The notes under the pieces: model-generated
What the model saw: only the letters and a program-made list of their open reading frames with translations
What the model was told of the DNA's origin: nothing
Databases searched by the model: none
Translations under genes and position numbers: made by a program
Shown here: in pieces, positions 1 to 6,903 of the stretch
Layout of the letters: every line of letters starts with the position of its first letter
Numbering within the stretch: the stretch's first letter is position 1
DNA from: an uncultured Treponema sp.
GTDB taxonomy: Bacteria; Spirochaetota; Spirochaetia; Treponematales; Treponemataceae
Direction of reading: 5' to 3'
DNA: 8,515 nt
Assembly: GCA_905372345.1 (NCBI GenBank)
Contig: CAJPPE010000053.1
Location: forward strand, 1 to 8,515

Positions 1-340
1 TTTTACGTTCTTCCAGCATTTTTAAGATATTTCCCTCGCCTGCAAGGCTCATCTCTTCTATTATAATCTGATAGGAACCGCGCTGCTCATATACCGAAAT
101 TGACCCTTCTGCTTTTACGGTCATCCCGTCCTTGGGCACAAAGCTCAAAGAGCGGGTCTTTCCCTTAAACATCACGGCTTGAATCGAGGCCTTTTCATCT
201 TTTAGCGTAAAATAAAGATGCCCCGCTGCCGATGGACGGAAGTTGGAGATTTCTCCTTCAATCGAAACATATCCGAAGCCGGATTCCAAAAGCTCTTTTA
301 TCTGTAAAGTAATTTCATAAACGGAATAAGTTTGTGCCAT
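1..340 (-). CDS. xseA: Exodeoxyribonuclease VII large subunit, N-terminal part (runs off left edge)
   Basis: The first 113 codons are present, from the ATG at 340-338. Exonuclease VII is a cytoplasmic nuclease that degrades single-stranded DNA from both ends; the large subunit carries the N-terminal OB-fold for DNA binding and the catalytic core. Seen here is the whole OB-fold: the family signature GEISNFRPSAAGHLYFTLKD at residues 29-48, then a basic strand with AVMFKGK (55-61), a GSISVYEQRGSYQI strand (79-92) and the family's GEGN turn (101-104). The catalytic region lies outside the window. The start is supported by GAGG at 354-351, 10 nt upstream inside the end of the preceding protease gene, and by the match to the family N-terminus. 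The gap to the upstream TAA stop is one base, so the two genes are almost certainly cotranscribed and translationally coupled. Identification is confident; activity cannot be judged from this part. Confidence 0.93.
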   Translation of the reverse strand, partial: MAQTYSVYEITLQIKELLESGFGYVSIEGEISNFRPSAAGHLYFTLKDEKASIQAVMFKGKTRSLSFVPKDGMTVKAEGSISVYEQRGSYQIIIEEMSLAGEGNILKMLEERK

Positions 341-341
341 C

Positions 342-2747
342 TTAATCTTTCCTCAAAGAAATTTCGTTGACCTTTTTGTAAAACTCTTCAAGTCTTTGAG
401 AAATCATCCATGTGTAAACTTCTTCTTGAAGACCCGATAAAAGTTTTATACCTTCGTCTATTGTCTTGATTGTCCAAATATTGAACTTACCCTCCTTTAC
501 GGCTTCCTTAACATCCTTAGATAAAAACAAATTGTTTTTATTGCTGACCGGAATCATAACGCCCTGCGTTCCCGTAAAGCCCAGTATTTTACACGTATTA
601 AAAAAGCCTTCTATCTTTTCGGTTATGCCTCCTACGGGTTGAACCATACCATGCTGATTTAAGCTTCCCGTAACGGCTATATCCTGCCTCATCTCAAAAC
701 TGCCTATCGCAGAAATAAGAGCCAAAAATTCTGCACAGGAAGCGGAGTCTCCGTCAATGTAACTATAGGACTGCTCAAAACAAATACTTGCAGAAATTGA
801 AAGAGGAATGTCCTTTGAAAATTTTTCCCGTAAAAGAGAGGTTATTATAAGGTGGGCCTTATCGTAGATTTCTCCCGAAAGGCCGGCTTCTCTTTCTATA
901 TTTATAATTCCGCCTGTACCGGGCGAAGCTTGAGCCGTGACCGAAACGGGCACACCGAATGAATGATAACCCCGTTCCTCTACGGCGAGACCGTTTATTT
1001 TTGCAAGTTTTCTGCCGGAAACATCTATTAGAATTTCCCCCAGCTGAACCATCTCGGCAAATTTTTCTTCAGGCAGAGCATGAAGATAATGCCGCTTTTC
1101 GATTGTGTCGTTTAAAACGCCTGCACAAATAGCCTCCTTTTTTTGCTGCTTTGCATTAAAATCGGCTTCGATTATAAGGTCGGAAATTTTAGTAAATTGA
1201 GCTGTAAGTAAATGGCGGGAACCTGCAAGCTCCGAAGCATAGGAAATTAAGCGGCTGTATCCCGAATCATCAAAGTTAAGAGCTTTTTTTTCTTTACAAA
1301 GATACTCGGTCAAATGAATTAGGGAAGCTATATTTTTATCGTTTTTTTGCATCACCGAATCGAACTCCGCACAAACTTTAAAGAGTTTATAAAAGTCAGG
1401 ATCTTCTTGATAAAGAATATCGTAGGTGTATTCTCCTCCGATTATGATTATCTTAAAATTTGCAGGAAGAGCTTCGGGTTTAAAAACGCTCGGACTATGG
1501 TTCCCGGAAGGAGGTATCTGCACTTCGATTTTTCCCGACTGCAAAACTCTTTTTAAATAAGACCACGAATCGTCCTCTTCAAGTAAATCGTGTAAACGCA
1601 CGATAAGATAACCGCCGAAGGCTCTGTGGACGGCGCCCTCTCTTATGCGTAAGTGTCCGTTAATTTCGGGAGCATCCGAATCGGAATGAGATTCAATCGT
1701 TCCGAACAAATTTGTAAAACTCGGCAGGTTTTCATTTATTACATAATTTTTATCTTTATTGTTTTCGCAAATAAGATTGATAAGATAGCGTCCGAAAAAG
1801 TTTTTCTTTATTCTCGAAGATTTAAATTCCGAACTGTAGATATTCATTCTGCTGATTAGATCCTCTTCGGCCTTTTTTAAAAATAGAAGAATCTTTTTAT
1901 TATCTTCAATTTGTTTCGGGTTATCGGATTTTGTTGTATAGGAATCTACCAGCTTCCTTAAAGGATCGAGGGCTTCTTTAATTATCGGCATAACGGAATC
2001 TTTTTGATGCTTTATCAGCTTTTCGTCCATTTCAATTCTTTTATCCCGCAAAATAGAAAAAAGCTCGGACATTTCATCGAGAGAAGCATAGTATTTTTCT
2101 CGTAAGGCAGCGAGTTCTTGTTCGCTGAATTTTTTTCGGGCAGCCTTGGATTGAAGCTCGCTAAAGGATATTTCTTTTCCCTTTATTATAGGAATTAAAT
2201 CCAATGATTGGTTGTTTTCATCTTTTATCTGCAATACCTTAAACCCTGCATGCAGCATCTTGGACTCAAATTCCATCAAAAGAATATTTTCTTCATTATC
2301 GGTTTTAGTAACGATTTTTTTCTGCTCGGCTAAAAAGCCCTCCGATTTTAAGAGTGCCAGAGTCTGCGTATGAATATGCCCTACGGCTTTTTTTATCTTT
2401 TTGCGGAAAAACCTTCCTTCTCCGGCAGGAAAAAAAAGAGCGATGGGCTCAATCGGGCGGCTAAAGTTGTAAGCATAGGCTATATCTTGAAGTTTTGCAA
2501 AATTTGGTTTATAATTCCGCAAGAGAGATGAGAGAACGGTTCTTCGGCCTGTTCCGGGTGCACCCATAACAAAAATGTTATAGCCTTCACCCTCGATACC
2601 GAGCCCCAGTTCAATAGCCTTAAGAGCACGGTCTTGCCCGACTATAGTCGAGTCGGCTCCGTTATTTTTTAATTCCCTTATCTTAGATTCGGGAAAGTAA
2701 AATTCCAGTTCATCAAGGTTTAATTTTTCTGCAGAACCGTTCATCAT
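342..2747 (-). CDS. Lon-family (S16) ATP-dependent protease, YcbZ/LonB-like
   Basis: An 801-residue cytoplasmic AAA+ protease of the YcbZ/LonB-like branch, not classical Lon: the large N-terminal substrate domain of classical Lon is absent. Order seen: short N-terminal segment; P-loop GAPGTGRRT at 62-70; a long charged helical insertion (about 195-300, probable coiled coil); second half of the ATPase core with AFGGYLIVRLHDLL (376-389) and FKPEALPANFKIIIIGG (422-438); lid region; and a C-terminal Lon protease domain (about 565-775). The Ser-Lys dyad is clear: S668 in DGDSAS and K711 in GGITEK, 43 residues apart, the same spacing as S679 and K722 of E. coli Lon. Oddities: the P-loop lysine is arginine and Walker B lacks the usual acidic pair. 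I believe the arginine is common in this branch, but have not checked. Two consecutive ATGs (2747, 2744) follow an AAGGAG. It is transcribed with xseA and diverges from the membrane-protein gene. Its natural substrates are unknown. Confidence 0.9.
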   Translation of the reverse strand: MMNGSAEKLNLDELEFYFPESKIRELKNNGADSTIVGQDRALKAIELGLGIEGEGYNIFVMGAPGTGRRTVLSSLLRNYKPNFAKLQDIAYAYNFSRPIEPIALFFPAGEGRFFRKKIKKAVGHIHTQTLALLKSEGFLAEQKKIVTKTDNEENILLMEFESKMLHAGFKVLQIKDENNQSLDLIPIIKGKEISFSELQSKAARKKFSEQELAALREKYYASLDEMSELFSILRDKRIEMDEKLIKHQKDSVMPIIKEALDPLRKLVDSYTTKSDNPKQIEDNKKILLFLKKAEEDLISRMNIYSSEFKSSRIKKNFFGRYLINLICENNKDKNYVINENLPSFTNLFGTIESHSDSDAPEINGHLRIREGAVHRAFGGYLIVRLHDLLEEDDSWSYLKRVLQSGKIEVQIPPSGNHSPSVFKPEALPANFKIIIIGGEYTYDILYQEDPDFYKLFKVCAEFDSVMQKNDKNIASLIHLTEYLCKEKKALNFDDSGYSRLISYASELAGSRHLLTAQFTKISDLIIEADFNAKQQKKEAICAGVLNDTIEKRHYLHALPEEKFAEMVQLGEILIDVSGRKLAKINGLAVEERGYHSFGVPVSVTAQASPGTGGIINIEREAGLSGEIYDKAHLIITSLLREKFSKDIPLSISASICFEQSYSYIDGDSASCAEFLALISAIGSFEMRQDIAVTGSLNQHGMVQPVGGITEKIEGFFNTCKILGFTGTQGVMIPVSNKNNLFLSKDVKEAVKEGKFNIWTIKTIDEGIKLLSGLQEEVYTWMISQRLEEFYKKVNEISLRKD

Positions 2748-2752
2748 GTAAG

Positions 2753-2758
2753 CTCCTT
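2753..2758 (-). promoter_or_regulatory. Ribosome binding site of the Lon-family gene, serving a double ATG
   Basis: AAGGAG on the minus strand lies 5 nt before the first ATG (2747) and 8 nt before the second (2744). The longer spacing is the more usual, so the protein may really begin at the second methionine (800 residues). The difference is one residue and has no likely functional effect. Confidence 0.75.
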
Positions 2759-2772
2759 AAATTGTACTTGTG

Positions 2773-2800
2773 AGGATATTATGTCTGATTTATTTGTCAG
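2773..2800 (-). promoter_or_regulatory. Candidate promoter for the Lon-family/xseA operon
   Basis: Reading the minus strand, CTGACA (2800-2795) is followed after 16 nt by TATCCT (2778-2773), which would start transcription near 2766 and give a leader of about 19 nt carrying the AAGGAG. The -35 matches the consensus well and the -10 at four of six positions. It lies inside the first codons of the divergent gene, as expected when only 33 bp separate the two starts. AT-rich sequence yields such matches by chance, so this is tentative. Confidence 0.3.
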
Positions 2801-3875
2801 CGAAATACTTGTTTTAATTTTACTTGTTTTACCTTTGATTCGCCCATTCTCAAAAGCTCTTAAAACAGCCGGCGCAATCCCGCTTTTACCCTTGGTCTCT
2901 TTTATAATTTTAGTCTTTACAATTATGGGACAAGGTTTAATCTTCTCGCTAATTCCCACAGCACTTATAGTCATAATCTGTATTATAACAGAATTCGCAA
3001 GATTTGTAATGTTCTTAAGGCAAGTTCCTAATAATTTTTACGCAATTCCTTCAATTTTATTAAGAATTTTCGTCCTGATTCTGCTGAGCGGAGCTTTTTA
3101 TGCCGCTTTTTATTTTTCACCGGAAAGGGGATATCCCGTTTTTACATCTATTGCCGAAAAAGAAAAGATTTCTTTTATTGCCGATGACAAGGAAACGAAA
3201 GCCGGAGTCTACTATAAACCGGAACCCTGCAATAAAGAAAATGAAGCAATCATAATAGTTCCGCCTTTCCCAAATGAAGATGCCGGAACATTCGACCGCT
3301 ATCTTTTAAATGAAGGGTATAAGATTGCAAGCCTATCCCTGCCTAAAAAGACGGAATATAAATACCGGCTTAAACACTCAGAGCTTTTTTTTACGGTCTT
3401 AAATTCTGTTTTAAAAAATAAAGAGCAGTCTGCCGAAAAGCCGCAAGATAAGGAGCTATTACAAGCTTTGTCTGAACTTATCCGTTTTTTTGAAAAAACC
3501 GAAATATTTTTGATTGCGGAAGGCTCGCATGTTGAGACTATTTGTGATTATTACAATAAAAATCCGAACGCCTTTTCGGGTGCTTTTTTTATAATTTCCG
3601 AAGACTCACCTCTTCCTGACGGCTTAAAGGAAGGGACATACACCGTATTACACGAAAAGGATTTAAAGTTTTCCGAAAATATTGCTCTTTTCCCGATATG
3701 TTTTTTTATTCAATCAAAAGAAAGTCTAACCGGCTTCGGAGATATAAGAGGAAACGATATTTTTGCAAGTCTTTTACTGGGAACAGAGCGTGATTTGGGA
3801 AGACAAGACAGAATAAAAACCGTTAAGACTTTTGAAAAATGGCTTAATCTGAGATCAAGCCTTACGATAAAATAA
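2781..3875 (+). CDS. Unrecognised membrane protein with a degenerate alpha/beta-hydrolase-like domain
   Basis: A 364-residue protein I cannot assign to a named family. Four hydrophobic segments are clear: about 6-20, 31-50, 52-71 and 89-112. Positive residues in the loops (R21, K25, K28; R74, R80) put those loops in the cytoplasm, so the N-terminus and the C-terminal domain (about 115-364) are predicted on the periplasmic side. That domain reads like an alpha/beta hydrolase: strand IIIVPPF (157-163), helix, GYKIASLSLP (179-188), a helix, then strand EIFLIAEGSHVE (241-252) where the nucleophile elbow would be, and GAFFIISEDS (267-276). The expected G-x-S-x-G is replaced by A-E-G-S-H, so the serine is missing or shifted, and the fold may be non-catalytic. 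The start has GAGG at 2772-2775, five nt before ATG. It diverges from the Lon-family gene and precedes hemerythrin by 53 bp with no terminator between, so cotranscription is possible. The coding call is firm; the fold is inference. Confidence 0.8.
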   Translation: MSDLFVSEILVLILLVLPLIRPFSKALKTAGAIPLLPLVSFIILVFTIMGQGLIFSLIPTALIVIICIITEFARFVMFLRQVPNNFYAIPSILLRIFVLILLSGAFYAAFYFSPERGYPVFTSIAEKEKISFIADDKETKAGVYYKPEPCNKENEAIIIVPPFPNEDAGTFDRYLLNEGYKIASLSLPKKTEYKYRLKHSELFFTVLNSVLKNKEQSAEKPQDKELLQALSELIRFFEKTEIFLIAEGSHVETICDYYNKNPNAFSGAFFIISEDSPLPDGLKEGTYTVLHEKDLKFSENIALFPICFFIQSKESLTGFGDIRGNDIFASLLLGTERDLGRQDRIKTVKTFEKWLNLRSSLTIK

Positions 3876-3888
3876 ATTCTTAATTTAT
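3872..3888. repeat. AT-rich 7-3-7 inverted repeat upstream of hemerythrin
   Basis: ATAAATT (3872-3878) and AATTTAT (3882-3888) are perfect inverted copies separated by CTT. The dyad overlaps the stop codon of the preceding gene and the candidate -35 of the hemerythrin promoter. All pairs are A-T and no T-run follows, so it is not a convincing terminator. It could be an operator, or chance in AT-rich DNA. Confidence 0.45.
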
Positions 3889-3908
3889 GCACATTATGTG
3901 TCGATAAT
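3880..3908 (+). promoter_or_regulatory. Candidate promoter of the bacteriohemerythrin gene
   Basis: TTAATT (3880-3885), a 17-nt spacer and GATAAT (3903-3908) form a plausible sigma-70 promoter with a good -10 and a mediocre -35. Transcription would start near 3915, just before the Shine-Dalgarno GAGGTGA (3916-3922), giving a leader of about 14 nt. An 11-bp palindrome fills the middle of the spacer. Confidence 0.4.
3890..3900. promoter_or_regulatory. 11-bp palindrome in the hemerythrin promoter spacer, possible operator
   Basis: CACATTATGTG is a perfect palindrome (five-base arms around one T), sitting exactly between the candidate -35 and -10. A repressor bound there would block RNA polymerase. 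I do not recognise it as a known FNR, CRP, Fur or PerR site, so the regulator is unknown and the role is inferred from position only. Confidence 0.4.
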
Positions 3909-3928
3909 AATGATTGAGGTGAATTTTT

Positions 3929-4342
3929 ATGGATGATTTTGTTGTTTGGGATGCCAGCTATGATTTAGGCGTAGAATATGTAGATAAGCAGCACAGAAGA
4001 TTGGTAGAGCTGATAAATGAATTGTATCATGCCTGTCTCGGCGAAAAAGGTGCATTAGAAGAAAAATTTAAAGAGATAATGAAAGAGCTCGTCGAATATG
4101 TAATGATTCATTTTAAAGATGAAGAAAAGATAATGGAAGAAATCAACTATCCGAACATTAAAGAACATAAACAACATCATGAGAACTTTGTAAAGAAAAT
4201 TTTACAATCCGTCAATGATTATCGCAACGGGAAACAATTTGTTCCAAATGCCTTTGTAAGATTTTTGCGGGATTGGCTTTTTAATCATATCTTAATTTCA
4301 GATAAAGAATGGGCAAGATTCTATTTTGCAAATAAAAAATAA
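3929..4342 (+). CDS. Bacteriohemerythrin (single-domain di-iron oxygen-binding protein)
   Basis: A 137-residue cytoplasmic hemerythrin, close to the usual length of single-domain bacterial members. All seven iron ligands are present with family spacing: H22 (DKQHRRL), H61 and E65 (HFKDE), H80 and H84 (EHKQHH), H120 and D125 (HILISD). The N-terminal VVWDASYDLGVEYVDKQH is the standard family opening. The protein should form a four-helix bundle around a di-iron centre that binds oxygen reversibly; related proteins carry, sense or scavenge oxygen, and some respond to nitric oxide. No signalling domain is fused, so a carrier or buffer role fits better than a built-in sensor. The start is set by GAGGTGA at 3916-3922, 6 nt upstream. 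A strong terminator follows 45 nt after the stop. It may have its own promoter or be read with the preceding membrane-protein gene. Family assignment is very secure; physiological role is inferred. Confidence 0.96.
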   Translation: MDDFVVWDASYDLGVEYVDKQHRRLVELINELYHACLGEKGALEEKFKEIMKELVEYVMIHFKDEEKIMEEINYPNIKEHKQHHENFVKKILQSVNDYRNGKQFVPNAFVRFLRDWLFNHILISDKEWARFYFANKK

Positions 4343-4381
4343 ACTGTTTTAATTTTTATTTGAAGCCTTTGCAGTTAAATT

Positions 4382-4420
4382 AAAAAACCGCCTAAGCAAA
4401 AATTTGCTTGGCGGCTTTTT
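4382..4420. terminator. Bidirectional intrinsic terminator between hemerythrin and tex
   Basis: CCGCC (4388-4392) pairs with GGCGG (4410-4414); after a bulged T4393, AAGCAAA (4394-4400) pairs with TTTGCTT (4403-4409). Six A's (4382-4387) flank the left side and, after one C, five T's (4416-4420) the right. Transcripts from either side thus end in a 12-bp stem followed by a U-run. On the minus strand the stem begins 9 nt after the tex stop and the U-run is immediate, so it is slightly stronger for tex. Confidence 0.92.
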
Positions 4421-4423
4421 GAT

Positions 4424-6811
4424 TTACTTTTTGCCCTGCAATAAAATTGCAAAAGGATTGTACTTTGTTCCGTCATCATCTTTGCGGGAGCGGGGTTCAC
4501 CTACCTTTCTTTCACCTCGATGAGCAGGAGACCTTTCTCCCCTTGCAGCGGGGCTTCTTTCTCCTCTTTCGGAAAGTTCCTTGCCGCCCTGTACCGCCGG
4601 AGATCCTGCAGCGGTTTTAACCGTAAGCGTTTTGCCGTCCTTGGTTTTGACTACAAGTTTTTTTACCTCAGTCTTTTGCTTTGCAGTAAGGCGGGCTTTG
4701 CCATCGGCACCTCCTTCTCCCGTTTTTCGGCTTAAAGAAATTCGGCGGCGGTCTTCGTCAAGTGAAATAATTTTACACTCTACAATGTCGCCGACCTTTA
4801 CGGCCTCAAGCGGATCCGAAATAAAAGAATCGCTCATCTCCGAGATGTGCAAAAGAGCCGTTTCCTTAATTCCCAAATCGACAAAGGCGCCGAAGTCGAC
4901 TACGTTTTTAATTTTCCCCTTTACCGTCATTCCGACTTTTAAGTCTTCAAATTGAAGAACGCCTTGCTGCATTATGGGCTTAGGGCAATCTTCACGCGGA
5001 TCACGGTTAGGCTTTTTTAATTCTTCGATAATATCGTTTATGGTCTGGTCTCCGATATTGTACTTGATTTTTATTTCGCTTCGGAGCTCACCCGAAACTT
5101 CTTCATTTTTATGAATTACATCGTAGATGATTTTTCCGGTTTCGTAGTTTTCGGGGTGTACCCAAGAATTATCCAAGGGGTTCGAGCTTTCGGGGATTTT
5201 TAAAAAACCGGCACACTGCTCAAAGGACTTAGGCCCCATTCCGCTCACATTTTTTAATTGTTCCCTATCGGTAAAAATCCCTTCGGCTTCACGGCGGGCA
5301 ACAATTTTTTTTGCAAGAGAGGAGCTTACACCCGAAACATATTTTAACAAAGAGACACTCGCGGTATTTAAGTTTACGCCTACATTATTTACTACGGAGC
5401 CTACAACAGCATCAAGCTCTTCGCTTAATTTTTTTTGGTTTAAGTCATGCTGGTATAAGCCAACACCTATGGACTTAGGATCAATCTTTACAAGCTCTGC
5501 AAGAGGATCCTGCAATCTTCTTCCGATAGAAATCGCCCCTCTTATGGTTAAGTCCAAATCGGGGAATTCTTCGCGGGCTACATCGCCTGCAGAATAAACC
5601 GAAGCTCCGTCTTCATCGACTACCGTAAACAATACATCGGGACAAGATTCTTTTATAACGGCAGAAACTATTTCCTGCACCTCGTGGGAGCCTGTGCCGT
5701 TGCCGACAGCAATTAGCTGAACATTGTATTTTTTAACGGCTTCCAATACCAAGAATTTTGCTTCTTCAGCCTTATGCTGATAAATCACAAAGGAGCCCAG
5801 GTATTTTCCCGTTTCATCGAGAGCAGCACATTTAGTTCCTGTCCTTATACCGGGGTCAACTCCTAAAACCCTTGTCCCCTTGATGGGCTGGGTCATCAAA
5901 AGATGCTTTAAGTTTTCACTGAAGATATTTATGCCGTGCTCGTCAGCCGTGTCTGCGAGGTCGCTTCGGATTTCGCGCAAAACGGCAGGAGCGAGCAAGC
6001 GCACAAGCCCGTCGGCTATTGCTTCCTTATGGTAATCGTTATTTAGGGTGTACTTATTTTGTAAAAGCGAAATAGCATCTTCTATGCTTACATCTATTTT
6101 TACTTCCAAAACCTCTTCCCTTTCGCCGCGGTTAATCGCAAGCACGCGGTGGGGTTTTATTTCGTTTAAGTTTTCGGAATAGTCCCAGTACATCTGATAA
6201 ACGGAAGTCTTTGCAGCCTCTTCATCGCCGAGTCCCTTAACCTCAAACTTTCCTGCCTTTATAAAATAATCATGAACGGCTTTGCGGTTTTCGGTATCTT
6301 GAGAAATTTCTTCTGCAATTATATCGGCAGCGCCTTGAAGGGCGTCTTCAACTGTGGGAACATTTAGCTCTTCCGTTTCTGCATCGGTTACAATAAATTC
6401 TTTAGCCTTTTCTTCAAGGGGAGCGGCTTCAAGCTCTTTCATCAAATCGGCTAGAGCTTGCAAACCTCTTTCAACGGCAAGCATACCGCGGGTCTTCTTT
6501 TTCTTTTTAAAGGGAAGCCAAATATCTTCAAGCTCGGTAAGAGTACCGGCCTTCATTATATTTTCATAAAGAGAGTCGGTCAATTTTCCGGCAGCAAAAA
6601 TTCCGCGTACAATTTCGAGGCGGCGGGTTTCCAAATTTGTATAAGATTTAAACAGACGGTCGGAATCTCTGACTTGAACTTCATCAAGAGAGCCGTGCAT
6701 TTCTTTTCGATAACGGGAAATAAAGGGGATGGTACATCCCTCATTGACCAAACTTATAACTGCAGAGACTTGAGCAACCTTTATATTCAGTTCTTCTGCA
6801 ATCTTCTTCAT
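4424..6811 (-). CDS. tex: Tex family RNA-binding transcription accessory protein
   Basis: Tex is a cytoplasmic nucleic-acid-binding protein tied to transcription and RNA handling. From the start chosen here it has 795 residues, near the family norm. Domains in order: helical Tex N-region with CTIPFISRYRKEMHGSLDEV (26-45); YqgF/RNase H-like domain from RVLGVDPGIRTG (314-325) through AVGNGTGSHEV (369-379); helix-hairpin-helix region (about 490-540, with VSGMGPKSFEQCAGF); S1 RNA-binding domain (about 625-696, GKIKNVVDFGAFVDLG). A basic low-complexity tail follows, with near-repeats GERSPAARGERSPAHRGER, ending NPFAILLQGKK. The frame stays open to an ATG at 6886, but that codon lies upstream of the predicted transcription start and has no Shine-Dalgarno. 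The ATG at 6811 has GAGG 8 nt upstream and gives MKKIAEELN, matching the N-terminus of known Tex proteins. An ATG at 6865 remains a weaker alternative. The gene ends at a shared terminator and is convergent with hemerythrin. Confidence 0.93.
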   Translation of the reverse strand: MKKIAEELNIKVAQVSAVISLVNEGCTIPFISRYRKEMHGSLDEVQVRDSDRLFKSYTNLETRRLEIVRGIFAAGKLTDSLYENIMKAGTLTELEDIWLPFKKKKKTRGMLAVERGLQALADLMKELEAAPLEEKAKEFIVTDAETEELNVPTVEDALQGAADIIAEEISQDTENRKAVHDYFIKAGKFEVKGLGDEEAAKTSVYQMYWDYSENLNEIKPHRVLAINRGEREEVLEVKIDVSIEDAISLLQNKYTLNNDYHKEAIADGLVRLLAPAVLREIRSDLADTADEHGINIFSENLKHLLMTQPIKGTRVLGVDPGIRTGTKCAALDETGKYLGSFVIYQHKAEEAKFLVLEAVKKYNVQLIAVGNGTGSHEVQEIVSAVIKESCPDVLFTVVDEDGASVYSAGDVAREEFPDLDLTIRGAISIGRRLQDPLAELVKIDPKSIGVGLYQHDLNQKKLSEELDAVVGSVVNNVGVNLNTASVSLLKYVSGVSSSLAKKIVARREAEGIFTDREQLKNVSGMGPKSFEQCAGFLKIPESSNPLDNSWVHPENYETGKIIYDVIHKNEEVSGELRSEIKIKYNIGDQTINDIIEELKKPNRDPREDCPKPIMQQGVLQFEDLKVGMTVKGKIKNVVDFGAFVDLGIKETALLHISEMSDSFISDPLEAVKVGDIVECKIISLDEDRRRISLSRKTGEGGADGKARLTAKQKTEVKKLVVKTKDGKTLTVKTAAGSPAVQGGKELSERGERSPAARGERSPAHRGERKVGEPRSRKDDDGTKYNPFAILLQGKK

Positions 6812-6819
6812 AATATCGA

Positions 6820-6823
6820 CCTC
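6820..6823 (-). promoter_or_regulatory. Ribosome binding site that decides the tex start
   Basis: GAGG (6823-6820 on the minus strand, in context ACGAGGT) is 8 nt before the ATG at 6811. The upstream in-frame ATGs at 6886 and 6865 have no comparable site: 6886 is preceded only by a T-run. This favours the shorter Tex protein. Confidence 0.65.
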
Positions 6824-6874
6824 GTTTACACTGAGGCCTTCAATAAATTCATTTGTAAATTCCATAATGCTGTG

Positions 6875-6903
6875 AGTATATACCATAAAAAAAAGAAAAT
6901 CAA
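6875..6903 (-). promoter_or_regulatory. Probable tex promoter
   Basis: On the minus strand TTGATT (6903-6898) is followed, after exactly 17 nt, by TATACT (6880-6875), a good sigma-70 match (four of six and five of six). Transcription would begin near 6868, leaving a leader of about 57 nt before the ATG at 6811. The spacer contains an eight-T run that also forms the tail of the upstream gene's terminator. Confidence 0.55.

Noticed and set aside
1347..1859. Plus-strand open frames inside the Lon-family gene
   Set aside because: They are antisense to conserved ATPase-core sequence, have no ribosome binding site I could see, and show no recognisable domain.
2744..2974. Minus-strand frame of 76 codons just upstream of the Lon-family gene
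   Set aside because: It is antisense to the hydrophobic N-terminus of the membrane protein and has a Lys/Ile-rich low-information translation. It also ends inside the protease start.
4500..4580. Tandem GERSPA coding repeats as a CRISPR or VNTR array
   Set aside because: There are only two to three imperfect copies, in frame within Tex. They are protein low complexity, not spacer-separated repeats.
4520..4955. Two overlapping plus-strand open frames opposite the tex 3' end
   Set aside because: Both are antisense to the S1 domain and basic tail of Tex. Their Ser/Arg/Phe-rich translations are what the complement of Lys/Glu-rich codons gives.
6884..6886. ATG at 6886 as the tex start
   Set aside because: It has no Shine-Dalgarno and sits between the predicted -35 and -10, upstream of the likely transcription start.
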